A DNA stretch of 43,755 nucleotides from Allorhodopirellula solitaria (lineage in GTDB: Bacteria; Planctomycetota; Planctomycetia; Pirellulales; Pirellulaceae): NCBI RefSeq assembly GCF_007859855.1, contig NZ_SJPK01000019.1, positions 24,515-68,269 on the forward strand. The letters are read 5' to 3'. Position numbers and translations under genes: made by a program. Each line of letters begins with the position of its first letter. Within the stretch, counting starts at the first letter, position 1. The notes beneath the pieces are model-generated. The model ran no database searches. It worked only from the letters and a program-made list of their open reading frames with translations, and had not been told where the DNA came from. Shown here piece after piece: positions 9,020 through 17,677 of the stretch.

Positions 9020-10384
9020 ATGGCACACAAACAGCCCCTATCGATCTTAGATTGGTTGCTAGAGGTCGATGGCATTGGCGAAAAAACCGCCCAGGCTATT
9101 CTCGCGGAATATGGGGAAAATACCTCGCAAGCACTGATTGAGGATCCTCACGCGGTCGCCAAGGCAATTCGAGGGGTATCGCTTTCGCGAGCCAACAACG
9201 CCGCGAAAATGATGCGGAAGATGCTCGCGACAAGCGGCGAGCCTGCCAGGACTGATGGCCGACAGGATGAAAGCCAAATCCGCGATTCGCTGAGTCAATT
9301 TCATCAGATCGATGCGATTGACAATGCGCCCGAACGGCCGCTTGACAACGATGCGGTTCGGACGGCCATGCTGGAGCGTTGGGGGGAAATTTTTGCCGAA
9401 CGCCGTCGCGCCCAAGAGGTATTTTCTCGACATAAACACGAATTGATGGAGCGACCCAACGTGCGCGGTACGCATGTCGGATTTCGTCGGCGAAGGTTCG
9501 GCGGAGATAAGGCGATGATCTCAAGTGATCTAGAATGTTGCATTCGCGTTCATGTCGAATTCAAACTTGATCCAAACGACCCTCGGTTCATTGATCCACG
9601 GATAGCTCAAATGCTTCCAAAAGAAATTGAAGGCGTTCCAGTTGACGTTGTGGAGAGATCCTACGTTACTTTTGATCCACCGAATTCATCCGCGTCCGCA
9701 GCAATCGCGACGGGCTACGAGAACCCCATTGTTGGTGGCATTCAGATTGCCAGGGACAATAATCATCAAAACGCTGGTACTTTAGGTGGAATTGTCTTTG
9801 ACGGATTTCGCCCAGTATTCATCACCAATTTCCACGTCGCCGGATCGGAAGGTGAGGCAATCGTGCAACCGGCCGACTGCCAAACGCCCGATGGGAGTTC
9901 GGCGATCATCGGCAAGGTGGTCCGCGCGAGCGTCCCCTCGGTGGATGGCCAGCGGCAAGTTGATTGCTCAATCATACGCCCAGGCCCCATGAATCGCGAG
10001 TTTAAGCGAACGATCAAAAACATCGGCTTACCTGACCAGTATCTCAGCACGAAATTGACGTGGCCGGACGAGCACCGCACTTTTGCGTTCAAGATTGGCG
10101 CGGTCAGCGGACGGACCAATGGCATCGTACAGAGCGTCAATGCCACCGTTCGATTGAATGGCATTGATATGGACAACCAGATATTGGTTGAGTCGGTCGA
10201 CGATAATCCCATGCTGCTGCCAGGTGACAGCGGATCTTTGTTGTTAACCGAAGCAACGGATCATTCCGTCTTCTACGTGGTTGGCCTCGTTCACGCAAAA
10301 ACCAATGATTCGGGTGCTCTCGTCGCATCACACATTGATGATGTCGAGTCAACCATGGGCGTCAAAGTCTCGCTGGCTCAATAA
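9020..10384 (+). CDS. Helix-hairpin-helix / trypsin-like serine protease fusion
   Basis: 454 residues from ATG 9020; an in-frame TTG at 8999 is the alternative start. Residues 8-45 (LDWLLEVDGIGEKTAQAILA and on) resemble a helix-hairpin-helix DNA-binding motif with the GIGxxTA hairpin. A charged helical segment occupies about 85-160. The C-terminal domain from about 235 resembles a trypsin-fold peptidase: GGIVFDGFRPVFITNFHVAG with H272, VDCSII with D315, and PGDSGSLL with S404 as the likely triad. There is no signal peptide, so it is predicted to be cytoplasmic even though the flanking genes encode lipoproteins. A DNA-binding motif fused to a serine protease suggests a sensor-activated protease, but the substrate is unknown. 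HhH motifs can also mediate protein contacts. Confidence 0.75.
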   Translation: MAHKQPLSILDWLLEVDGIGEKTAQAILAEYGENTSQALIEDPHAVAKAIRGVSLSRANNAAKMMRKMLATSGEPARTDGRQDESQIRDSLSQFHQIDAIDNAPERPLDNDAVRTAMLERWGEIFAERRRAQEVFSRHKHELMERPNVRGTHVGFRRRRFGGDKAMISSDLECCIRVHVEFKLDPNDPRFIDPRIAQMLPKEIEGVPVDVVERSYVTFDPPNSSASAAIATGYENPIVGGIQIARDNNHQNAGTLGGIVFDGFRPVFITNFHVAGSEGEAIVQPADCQTPDGSSAIIGKVVRASVPSVDGQRQVDCSIIRPGPMNREFKRTIKNIGLPDQYLSTKLTWPDEHRTFAFKIGAVSGRTNGIVQSVNATVRLNGIDMDNQILVESVDDNPMLLPGDSGSLLLTEATDHSVFYVVGLVHAKTNDSGALVASHIDDVESTMGVKVSLAQ

Positions 10385-10442
10385 GCATCGTTGTTTTCAG
10401 TACGCAGTCAAAACCCGGCAACACTTTCGACGGATGGAAATC

Positions 10443-11855
10443 ATGACAAAGATTCACGACGCGGACTTGCGTCTAGCGCCATCGGTTGTGTTGCTTTTTT
10501 TGTTGACTGGATGCCATATCGGGGGAGTTCGACAGCGACCGTTGTTGCTGAAACATTCAACTCAGCCATCCGGTACGGTGACGACCGGCGGAACGTTTGC
10601 GGAAGCGAAGACATTGGCAATCGGCGACGAGGGGATGACGTTATCTGAGGCAATTCAGAAGTCTATTCGACCAGGTGTCGCCGACCGTGTCTCGCGGCAA
10701 CTGGCGGGAGGTGCAGATCCCCGGATGTTGCCGGGGATTTCTAGCGCAGAGTTGACGGCGGCAGAGGCTCCAAAGCCAAATTTCAAGGTAGCCAGAGCAT
10801 TGGACAACTTAGTGATAGCTGCTGAGCAGGGCGCGTTTGATGGTGACGTGACTCATAATGAGCGTTTCGTGATAATCTCCAGCATTTTTGAGGGCGTCGT
10901 GCCAGCTGAGTCGTCGGCAGAAAAAACCGAGAAACTCGCAGAGTTGATCGATACGCCAAAGAGTATCCAAACGCTGCGATCGGAGCACCGGCCTGGTGAA
11001 CTAAACAGTCAACAAAATGCTCTTTTGAAGGAGATTGCCGCGATCATTGCTCCAAGTGCCATGGGTGAGCAGTCCGCAACCGTTAGTACTGACGCTTCCA
11101 CCAATGTTGTTGTTGGTTCATCTCAGAGCGAAAGCAGTGCGAAGGCGGAACTCTGGCGTCTTCAGAATGGACTCTACTCTGAATACGATAACGTATATAT
11201 CGTTCAGTTGAAGCGTCAAGGCGATCCCGTTCGCAACTTTCCTTTGGAACTCATTCGGATGACTCCGGCAGGCGACATTGAATTGATTGCGGGCGACCAT
11301 GTTGGCTTGGTTGGCTATAGCCAGACCTCACTGGGTCAACGCAATCAGACTGGCGGCATCAGCAGCAGGCAAACGTCGGCAAGACTAACTGGCTTCGTGA
11401 AACGTGAAGAGCCGATCGGTTCAGCGACCACGGTTTCAAGCATTTCATCGAGGGCAAGCGAATCGAACTACGGTTCCATCATCGATCTGATGGTTTTGCG
11501 GCCAGTCCTGCCTAACGGCGGCAACGAAGAATATTGGTTTCCTCGCGTAAGAAGCGGTGTCTATACATCGCTGACATCATTCCAACAGGACAATCCGCAA
11601 CGCATTATCGGCGGGGACGAGGTGCAGTTCTCAGCACTGCGGTTGCATCCTCTTGTTCGTGGTAGCCAAATCCGAGGCCGTGTTCGAGACCGGATGTCGA
11701 TCGAAGCCGAGAAAGGAATGTTGCGAGAAGCCCTAGACCGAAAGTCAGAGTACGAGAAGAGTTTCGTTGAGCGGGCGAGTGTCATCCCTGGCGTTCCGGC
11801 GATAATGGAAGCTTGTAGTCAACTGAGTGGTATGCTCCCGGGTTTTGGTGGCTAA
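10443..11855 (+). CDS. Large lipoprotein of unknown function
   Basis: 470 residues from ATG 10443. The open frame extends upstream, but this start gives a short charged N terminus, a hydrophobic LAPSVVLLFLLTG stretch and a lipobox LTGC. The protein has no cysteines in its middle part. It contains a low-complexity SSQSESSAKAE linker near residue 220, followed by a beta-rich part (YDNVYIVQLKRQGDPV, FPLELIRMTPAGDIELIAGD) and ends in a helical EKGMLREALDRKSEYEKSF segment. I do not recognise the family. It lies 58 nt downstream of the protease gene on the same strand and closes the four-gene run. Confidence 0.7.
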   Translation: MTKIHDADLRLAPSVVLLFLLTGCHIGGVRQRPLLLKHSTQPSGTVTTGGTFAEAKTLAIGDEGMTLSEAIQKSIRPGVADRVSRQLAGGADPRMLPGISSAELTAAEAPKPNFKVARALDNLVIAAEQGAFDGDVTHNERFVIISSIFEGVVPAESSAEKTEKLAELIDTPKSIQTLRSEHRPGELNSQQNALLKEIAAIIAPSAMGEQSATVSTDASTNVVVGSSQSESSAKAELWRLQNGLYSEYDNVYIVQLKRQGDPVRNFPLELIRMTPAGDIELIAGDHVGLVGYSQTSLGQRNQTGGISSRQTSARLTGFVKREEPIGSATTVSSISSRASESNYGSIIDLMVLRPVLPNGGNEEYWFPRVRSGVYTSLTSFQQDNPQRIIGGDEVQFSALRLHPLVRGSQIRGRVRDRMSIEAEKGMLREALDRKSEYEKSFVERASVIPGVPAIMEACSQLSGMLPGFGG

Positions 11856-11981
11856 TTCGTTTCACTGCGTCGAACTACATCGCGAACGTTGTCCCTGCGA
11901 AACGTCAACGCGTCATCTTGACTGTAGTGAAGCAGGCCATGTTGCGTTAGCCTATCCCACTCCAGAGTACAGTTTGCGAGA

Positions 11982-12443
11982 TTAGCTTGAGTGGATAGTC
12001 CATCGCGAAGGCCAAAAGTCTTTCTCGTCTTCCTTGCGAGCATCGCTGAAGTTTCGTAGCGGGCGAATAACTCGGGACCCATTCCGCTCTCCAAGCCACG
12101 CTTGCCACCACGAAAAGGTGGAATTGCTGATAATAAAATCATCGCAACTGGCACCAAGACAAAGTTGCTCGATCGCCGTGAGGCCCTCCGCAAACACGAA
12201 TCCGAGTCCATCGAATGCGTCTCGGCAATAATTAAAATCGTCACTGGTTACGAACACTTCACGGTCATTGCCCAACGACGCCAATGCCTGGAGGTAAAAA
12301 TCTTTGCTTAGCTGAAAGTATTTCCAGTTGTTGACGAAATCACCACGCCGCACTGACAGCAACGTTCGTCTTTGACCCGCGTTCCTAAATCCCGCCAACG
12401 TTGCGCGAGACAATTCGTCAGTGAAACGAAACTGACTCTTCAC
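11982..12443 (-). pseudogene. N-terminally truncated GT11-type fucosyltransferase-like gene
   Basis: The 153-residue frame contains LLSVRRGDFVNNWKYFQLS, matching the VRRGDF/Y motif of glycosyltransferase family 11 (alpha-1,2-fucosyltransferases), and DDFIISNSTFSWWQAWLGE, matching the family's ISNSTFSWW motif. The C terminus (FWPSRWTIHSS) looks natural. Family members are about 280-300 residues, so roughly the first half, including the N-terminal nucleotide-sugar domain, is missing. The first codon is a GTG and the frame stays open upstream to about 12500 without recognisable sequence. Most likely a decayed gene of a surface-glycan locus. Confidence 0.65.
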
Positions 12444-12633
12444 GATGTGCGTAGGGTAGCGTCTGGTAGGACTGCTGCTGGCGGCGCTCGTTGACGCGGC
12501 GAAATTCAGCTCTCGCTTATCTTCAGTGTAGCAAAGTGTAGCTAATCTCCGTTATTTCATCTTAATTTGGGTCACTTTGCTGCAATTTGCAATCGCCGAA
12601 AATCACGCTGGAAATGCCTTTTTCGTGGCGTTT

Positions 12634-12804
12634 TCATTCGATCATCGTTGCGAAGCATCCCTGATCGTCGGTCAAAATGAACACCACGTTGCGAGGTTTG
12701 ACGTCGTCCCGCTTGTCGACCGGTGGCAGGTCGGCCGCCCGCACACCCTGTGATGTGGCAAACAAGAGAGCGAGCGTGAACGGAACCGTCAGATGCAAAC
12801 GCAT
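12634..12804 (-). pseudogene. N-terminal remnant of a sulfatase
   Basis: A 56-codon minus-strand frame from ATG 12804 to TGA 12634 encodes a signal peptide (MRLHLTVPFTLALLFATSQG, then VRAAD) and then KPRNVVFILTDDQG. This is the diagnostic start of the sulfatase fold: the RPN.VFI.TDD motif that supplies two metal-binding aspartates. It stops after CFATMIE, so the whole catalytic domain, including the formylglycine site, is lost. It is divergent to the dioxygenase gene at 12987. It indicates that a sulfated-polysaccharide degradation gene once stood here. Confidence 0.75.
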
Positions 12805-12986
12805 GCGAATATATCTCTAGTAGGATCTTGGGGAGTCAACGGCATCGTCGCCTGTTGAAGAATCGTGCCGGATCCAGTGTACGCTCTGGTGAGTGCGCGC
12901 ACAAATCATCTGCGGGCGAGGTTCACGCATGGAATCAATCGAGATACAATCCGAGCCCACGGCCGAATTCTCTCACAGGTGGTCAG

Positions 12987-13760
12987 ATGCCTAGTACCGA
13001 ACAAATCCAGGCTTTTCAACGCGATGGGTACGTGTTGTTACCCGCTGTCTTTGATGCCGACGAGATGGCCGGATTGCTGCGTTATTCGAAGGCCGATCGC
13101 GCGCTCGATCGCGAGGCGAAAACTCGTAAAGATGCAACAGGCGGAGAGAGCCGCTTGGCCGTTCGCGACGACCTCGATGACGAATCCATGTACACAGCCG
13201 TGGTGCGTTCACACCGAATCGCTGACACGATGGAATCACTGCTCGGGTCAGAGGTGTATCACTATCATCACAAGATGATGCTCAAGGAACCTCGTGTGGG
13301 CGGAGCCTGGGAATGGCATCAGGACTACGGGTATTGGTACAATTTCGGTTGCCTGTATCCCGACATGGGCAGCGCCTTGGTTGCCGTCGATCACGCCCAT
13401 CGCGAGAACGGTTGCCTGCAGGTGCTCAAGGGATCGCACAAGATCGGTCGTGTCGATCACGGCAAGTCCGGCCAACAGGTCGGTGCCGATATGGAACGCG
13501 TGGAACATGCGATGAAGCACCACGAGTTGGTCTACTGCGAGATGCAGCCCGGTGACGTTCTTTTTTTCCACGCGAATCTGTTGCATCGCAGTGACAAGAA
13601 CGAGAGCGAGCACCCGCGTTGGTCACTGATCTGTTGCTACAACACTCGCCACAACGACCCCTTCGTCTCGGGAAAACATGCCAGCTACCAGCCTTTGCAG
13701 CGGTGGGATGACGAGCGAGTGCGAACACGATTGACGTCGCCGTCGGGGTGCTCCTCATGA
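12987..13760 (+). CDS. Phytanoyl-CoA dioxygenase (PhyH) family protein
   Basis: 257 residues from ATG 12987, chosen because it begins the family's usual N terminus (QIQAFQRDGYVLLPAVFDAD) and is preceded by an AGGTGG ribosome-binding-like stretch. The Fe(II)/2-oxoglutarate motif is visible as WHQDYGYW (H and D ligands) and FFHANLLHRSDKN (distal histidine, with a downstream HPRWS arginine for 2-oxoglutarate). The length is normal for the family. By family knowledge it hydroxylates a small molecule; the substrate is unknown. Its TGA overlaps the ATG of the oxidoreductase that follows (ATGA), so the two proteins are probably made together and act on one substrate, perhaps a sugar. Confidence 0.88.
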   Translation: MPSTEQIQAFQRDGYVLLPAVFDADEMAGLLRYSKADRALDREAKTRKDATGGESRLAVRDDLDDESMYTAVVRSHRIADTMESLLGSEVYHYHHKMMLKEPRVGGAWEWHQDYGYWYNFGCLYPDMGSALVAVDHAHRENGCLQVLKGSHKIGRVDHGKSGQQVGADMERVEHAMKHHELVYCEMQPGDVLFFHANLLHRSDKNESEHPRWSLICCYNTRHNDPFVSGKHASYQPLQRWDDERVRTRLTSPSGCSS

Positions 13761-14947
13761 CCGGCATTGCCATGCTCGGGACCGGCTTGATCGGTTCCTG
13801 CTACACACAGGCATTGCATGGCGGGCGGAGTCGCGACCATGTGGACCTCGTCTATTCTCGTTCGGCAGAGAAAGCGGCTGCGTTTGCCTCCACGTGGAAC
13901 GTGGCTCGCTCGACGACGAACTTGGCCGAAGCGGTCAACGACCCGGGTATTGATGTCGTGGTAGTGGCGTTGCCGAACGATCTGCACGAGCAGGCAGTCA
14001 CCGCTGCAGCCGGAGCTGGCAAAGCCGTGCTGTGTACCAAGCCGCTGGGACGCAACGCTGCCGAGGGGCTGCGGATGCTACGCGCGGTGGAAGATGCAGG
14101 CGTCTTTCATGGCTATCTGGAAGATCTCGTCTATCCACCGAAAACCCTCAAGGGGCTGCAGTCTGTCCAGGCCGGGGATCTCGGCAGAGTCCTCTGGGTG
14201 CGATCCCGCGAAACCCACCCCGGCCCACACAGCGACTGGTTCTTTGACAGGGCTCGCGCCGGCGGCGGGGCCATCATCGACATGGGCTGCCACTGCATCG
14301 AAATCGCCCGATCTTTTATTGGAAAAGAGGTACGCCCAGTCGAAGTCGTGTGCTGGGGAGATACCCAAGTCCATCCGATCGAATCCGAAGACCATGCGGT
14401 GGGGATGGTTCGCTACGAAAATGGTGCCATCGGGCAATTCGAAGTGAGCTGGGCATTCCGCGGCGGCATGGACCTGCGGGATGAAGTCGCCGGTACCGAA
14501 GGCACCTTGTGGCTGAATCATTGGCTGCGAACGGGCATGGAAATGTACTCGGCGAAAGAATCGACGCAGTACGTTGCTGAGAAGTCCGAGAGCAGCAGAG
14601 GATGGATGTTCCCCGTCGGTGATGAAGTTGCTGCGTTGGGATACACCAACATGTTCGCCGACATGCTCGATGCGTTTGAGCAAGGGCATGAGCCCGCCGA
14701 AACATTCTACGATGGCTATGTTGTCAATGCGATCATGGACGCGAGCTATCGGTCCATCGATACCAAACGCTGGGAACCCATCGACCTGCCGCTCTGGCAC
14801 GGCCAGGGGGCCAACGAAACAAGCCGTCTCTCGCGAGCATTCGACAAAGATCACGAACTGGTCAAACGCGAGCGGATGCCCGACGGCAAAACCAAGCTGA
14901 TTCTCCGCAACACTTTGACCGGCGAGATCAGCCAACGCGTGCAGTGA
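13757..14947 (+). CDS. Gfo/Idh/MocA family oxidoreductase
   Basis: 396 residues from ATG 13757, the codon overlapping the upstream stop. The N-terminal Rossmann fold shows GIAMLGTGLIGSCYTQALHG, then VVVVALPNDLHEQAV and the nicotinamide-side motif CTKPLGRNAAEG, a variant of the usual EKP. The C-terminal alpha/beta domain carries GGGAIIDMGCHCIEIARSFI, which matches the family's conserved G.G...D.G.H.ID segment with a cysteine insertion. By family knowledge it is an NAD(P)-dependent sugar or inositol dehydrogenase; substrate unknown. Coupling to the PhyH protein suggests a two-step oxidative conversion. Confidence 0.9.
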   Translation: MTGIAMLGTGLIGSCYTQALHGGRSRDHVDLVYSRSAEKAAAFASTWNVARSTTNLAEAVNDPGIDVVVVALPNDLHEQAVTAAAGAGKAVLCTKPLGRNAAEGLRMLRAVEDAGVFHGYLEDLVYPPKTLKGLQSVQAGDLGRVLWVRSRETHPGPHSDWFFDRARAGGGAIIDMGCHCIEIARSFIGKEVRPVEVVCWGDTQVHPIESEDHAVGMVRYENGAIGQFEVSWAFRGGMDLRDEVAGTEGTLWLNHWLRTGMEMYSAKESTQYVAEKSESSRGWMFPVGDEVAALGYTNMFADMLDAFEQGHEPAETFYDGYVVNAIMDASYRSIDTKRWEPIDLPLWHGQGANETSRLSRAFDKDHELVKRERMPDGKTKLILRNTLTGEISQRVQ

Positions 14948-15239
14948 ACACCACGCCGCCGCCCATCGCATGATGTCCTTCCTCCAATCAGTCGGAACTG
15001 TCCGGTTTCGGATCCAGGGCCGAATAGGGGATTTTCTTGGCTCATCCGACGGAAGCGTGCGCGGAGCACAGGGGGAAGGTTTTTTCTAGGCATGGCTCAA
15101 GTATCCAATAATCTTACAAAAATGCGTCCCTGACGAACGAATGTCCGCCAGGGACCGGCAACACCATTGGCGTACCATCGACCGAGATATCCCTTGCCAA
15201 GCCAGCACCTCTGCAGAGCTCGGCTCGAATGGCGTGGAC

Positions 15240-15440
15240 TTAGGGCTTTTCTGGTGGTTTCACGGGCTCGACCGCGATCCGCTTGGCTCGGCTGGGTCGA
15301 GGCTTTTTTAGCTTGGGATATTTTGATTGATTTCGGCGTTTGAGCTCGCGAGGTTCCTGGCGACCGGGGCGATCTCGGACCAGCCGGGAAGTTGCCGACA
15401 GCACGATCCACATTAAATCGTTGGACGTTTCAAGCTTCCC
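15240..15440 (-). pseudogene. Second IS4-type transposase tail
   Basis: The minus-strand frame ending at TAA 15240-15242 reads RDRPGRQEPRELKRRNQSKY followed by PKLKKPRP and a basic tail. It matches the C-terminal tail seen at 301-585 (PREIKRRPKPYPTMKQPRH). Only about 60 codons remain. The 5' edge of the readable frame abuts the dispersed repeat at 15438, as if the repeat marks a recombination boundary. The preceding stretch from 14948 holds only an imperfect GTCCCTG/CAGGGAC inverted repeat near 15126-15155. Confidence 0.55.
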
Positions 15441-15563
15441 ATCGCAAAACCCACAAACGGGCTCTCCAAAATACTCAGCAATTCGGCAAAACGACCAATT
15501 CGGGCCTCAAATCCATACAGTCATAATTTGGCAGAAAGTGCGACCGCAATTCGGTCGGTAACA
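15438..15563 (+). repeat. Dispersed repeat, copy B
   Basis: 126 bp, aligning without large gaps to copy C at 37580-37706 (about 80 percent by eye) and more weakly to copy A at 21-127. It starts CCCATCGCA, contains CTCTCCAAAAT, CAATTCGGCAAAA and TACAGTCA, and ends with a perfect small hairpin CGACCG-CAATT-CGGTCG followed by GTAACA. No protein product is convincing. The conserved hairpin end and consistent placement suggest a recombination or mobile unit. Confidence 0.65.
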
Positions 15564-15890
15564 CTTAGGTCGGGGGCTTTGCGCCGTTTTGGCAAGATGC
15601 TTGCTGCTGACAGACCCTCTGAGCGGTCTACTTCGCGACTGAACTGCTTTCAAACCGATCGCATCGCATCATGCTTTCGAAATCGAAATTTCCGTCAGCC
15701 AAGATCAGCCGACTTTTGTCACGCGTGTCTCCATGCGGAAGGCACGCGACAGACAATTGAAACCAGGTGCATCACTGGCGAAATCGGCGATCTGATACGG
15801 ACGGCGCCAGCAAAAATTGCTGAACGGTTACTGACCGCGCAGCGGGCACCGCGACGGCTGACTGCGAAATCAAAAGAATGGGGTGTCGGT
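15564..15890 (+). other. Intergenic stretch without a supported gene
   Basis: A plus-strand open frame (15528-15911) crosses this stretch but begins inside the dispersed repeat, shows no family motif, has an unnatural Arg/Cys-rich composition and overlaps the RAYT 3' end. I see no gene, RNA or clear regulatory element here. Confidence 0.4.
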
Positions 15891-16967
15891 TCAGACCGAA
15901 GAGAGGCCTAGCGGGTTTTCGCGGGCACACAACCAGCCCTGACCGCGACGGCACGCTTCACCCGCGAGACTCTCCGGCGTGCCCGCCGCCCGCTTGAAGA
16001 TGCGACCAAACTTTCGCACCACGTCGCACCAACCGTGAGTGTCCAATCCGATCCGCTGCAAGATCGGGGTCAGGTGATCTGGAATGCTACCGATCTTATC
16101 AGCACGTAACTGGCGTCCTGTCCAATCGAGCAATTCCAAATACCTCGCCATCGATACCGGTAGGAATCCCTTGCTGCTGGCCCGACGCCCCGAAGTTTCA
16201 ACAGCAGGCCCCGTCGCATCGGACTGTTCGTCAATCTCGATCGGACTCATCCAACCGCTACGTCGCCGTCGACGACTCCGCTCCCACTCGTGAGTGCTGG
16301 GCCGACTGCGATCCTCCCGTTCGCTCAGATCGTCGATCCGATCCTTTGCTCCGGTGTAGTCGCTGGTCTCCGGAGTTTCCGCCAAGGCAGCACGAATCGG
16401 ATTCAGATCAACGTACGCCGCACAGACGAGTAAACTGGATTCATCGAGCAAAATTTGTGCTCGGTATCTTCCTTCCCAAAAGTGGCCGGTAACTGAATCC
16501 TCGGCGTTGCTACGTCGAGCAATATTTTCAGCCGTGCAGCGCATCCACCAACTGATATCGGACAGTCGCGAGCGTCTTTCAGCCAGCACTTCAGGCTGAT
16601 TGAGAATCATGTCCAGTTCCGGCTTGCTGGGGTCGGCGGGCGAACCGTCATCATTTCGCCGCCGAGGAAACAACCGCAACCAACGCCGGGCCACCTCCTC
16701 GTCGGACCAGGCCGCCACAACGTCTGGGCGACTGCGAAGAACGAGGTGAATATGGTTATGCATCACCGAAAAAGTCAAGCAATCCACAGCGAAGACCGAA
16801 GCTAGGAACTCTAGCCGATCACGAATCCAACCTCGCCGGTGCTCGTACGAATTGCCCGTCAACGGGTCGTCTCCACAGAGAAACGCTCGGCGCACACATC
16901 TCTGAATGCAGTGAACCACCTGGACTTCGGATGGATCGAGAACTTCACCACGAGCTTGACGAGGCAT
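15891..16967 (-). CDS. REP-associated tyrosine transposase (RAYT, IS200-like Y1 fold)
   Basis: 358 residues starting MPRQARGEVLDP. The Y1 HUH-nuclease signature is present: TFSVMHNHIHLVLRSRPD supplies the H-U-H pair (H72, H74), and the catalytic tyrosine is most likely Y186 in CAAYVDLNPIRAAL, a classic RAYT segment; EGRYRAQILLDE precedes it. The C-terminal 120 residues, with an Arg-rich patch, are an extension seen in the large planctomycete type. By family knowledge these enzymes nick and rejoin REP hairpins at a short guide tetranucleotide. A dense cluster of REP-like hairpins lies just upstream at 17200-17430, consistent with that substrate. All key motifs are present, so the gene may be functional. 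Confidence 0.85.
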   Translation of the reverse strand: MPRQARGEVLDPSEVQVVHCIQRCVRRAFLCGDDPLTGNSYEHRRGWIRDRLEFLASVFAVDCLTFSVMHNHIHLVLRSRPDVVAAWSDEEVARRWLRLFPRRRNDDGSPADPSKPELDMILNQPEVLAERRSRLSDISWWMRCTAENIARRSNAEDSVTGHFWEGRYRAQILLDESSLLVCAAYVDLNPIRAALAETPETSDYTGAKDRIDDLSEREDRSRPSTHEWERSRRRRRSGWMSPIEIDEQSDATGPAVETSGRRASSKGFLPVSMARYLELLDWTGRQLRADKIGSIPDHLTPILQRIGLDTHGWCDVVRKFGRIFKRAAGTPESLAGEACRRGQGWLCARENPLGLSSV

Positions 16968-17200
16968 CAGATCGACTCCACAAAGAGGAACATCAGGGCC
17001 GCATAACCGTTGCGACCACCCTCATAGTACGCTCTTGAGCAGGACGGTCAAGCAGAAATTGCCTGTCCCTTTTTGCTCTCCTTCGGTGCGGTCTTCGTTC
17101 GTCGCAAAGCCTCCTCACTGCGCCTTCCCTGCGCTGCCGTCGCTACGACCCGGCGAACGCGGCGTCGGCCTCGCTTCGCTGGCCTTCCTTGACCGCGTTC

Positions 17201-17430
17201 GCCGGGCGGCATCCTGCCGCCGGGCTTAAATCATGCGGCGACGTCCTGTCGCCGTCGTTCAGCGATCTATCGGAGGGTGGCGGCATCCAGCCGAAACAGC
17301 CGCGACGCACTTCGTGTGCGTCGGTGCGTCCGCTTCGCTTGTCGGAAGAACCAACGCCTGAGCGGCTTCGTGCCGCAAGTGTGGCGGACTTCCTGTCCGC
17401 CAACGAAAAACGGCAGCCTGTCGGCTACCG
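17201..17430 (+). repeat. Cluster of REP-like hairpins
   Basis: Six short inverted repeats in 230 bp. They are GGCGGCA-TCC-TGCCGCC (17205-17221), GGCGAC-GTCCT-GTCGCC (17237-17253), GACGCAC-TTCGT-GTGCGTC (17304-17322), GCGGC-TTCGT-GCCGC (17362-17376), GGCGGAC-TTCCT-GTCCGCC (17383-17401) and GGCAGCC-TGTC-GGCTACC (17412-17429, one mismatch). Most are GC stems closed by a TC[CG]T-containing loop, so they look like one REP family with varied stems. They neighbour the RAYT gene. The last four belong to the 207-bp repeat shared with 37704-37910. Confidence 0.75.
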
Positions 17431-17490
17431 CTTCAATGCTCAACTCCGGTGCAACTAGTGGCTAATCGGTGTCCGACACCTTTGGTCTCT
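17284..17490 (+). repeat. 207-bp hairpin repeat, copy 1
   Basis: Nearly identical (about 90 percent by eye, no gap) to 37704-37910. It starts CATCCAGCCGAAACAGCCGC and contains four REP-like hairpins. After the hairpins comes AATCGGTGTCCGACACCTTT, whose GGTGTC-C-GACACC is palindromic. Both copies lie just downstream of an RHS C-terminal module and its small membrane protein, in the same orientation. From 17491 to 17677 only a GGACACC echo near 17645 was noticed. Confidence 0.75.
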
Positions 17491-17677
17491 CTAGGAAGAC
17501 GAGGGAAGCCATCAGCAACCACTGAGTGCGCCTGGGCCGGGCCAATTTTGCCGGGTACGTAGAGAGAACGCCGCTTGCTACGCTTCAGGACCCTGCGAAT
17601 CCGCCGAAATGCTCGTAAAACAGCGTAGACAATGCCATTCGTACCGGACACCTTAATCTTATTTAATCTTCTTCGCT

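Noticed and set aside
14078-14971. 297-codon minus-strand ORF
   Set aside because: Lies entirely opposite the Gfo/Idh/MocA gene, whose motifs are clear.
15528-15911. 127-codon plus-strand ORF
   Set aside because: Starts in the dispersed repeat, has no motif and overlaps the RAYT gene end.
17201-17430. CRISPR array
   Set aside because: The repeated units are short palindromes with different stems and no constant repeat-spacer periodicity; no cas genes are nearby.
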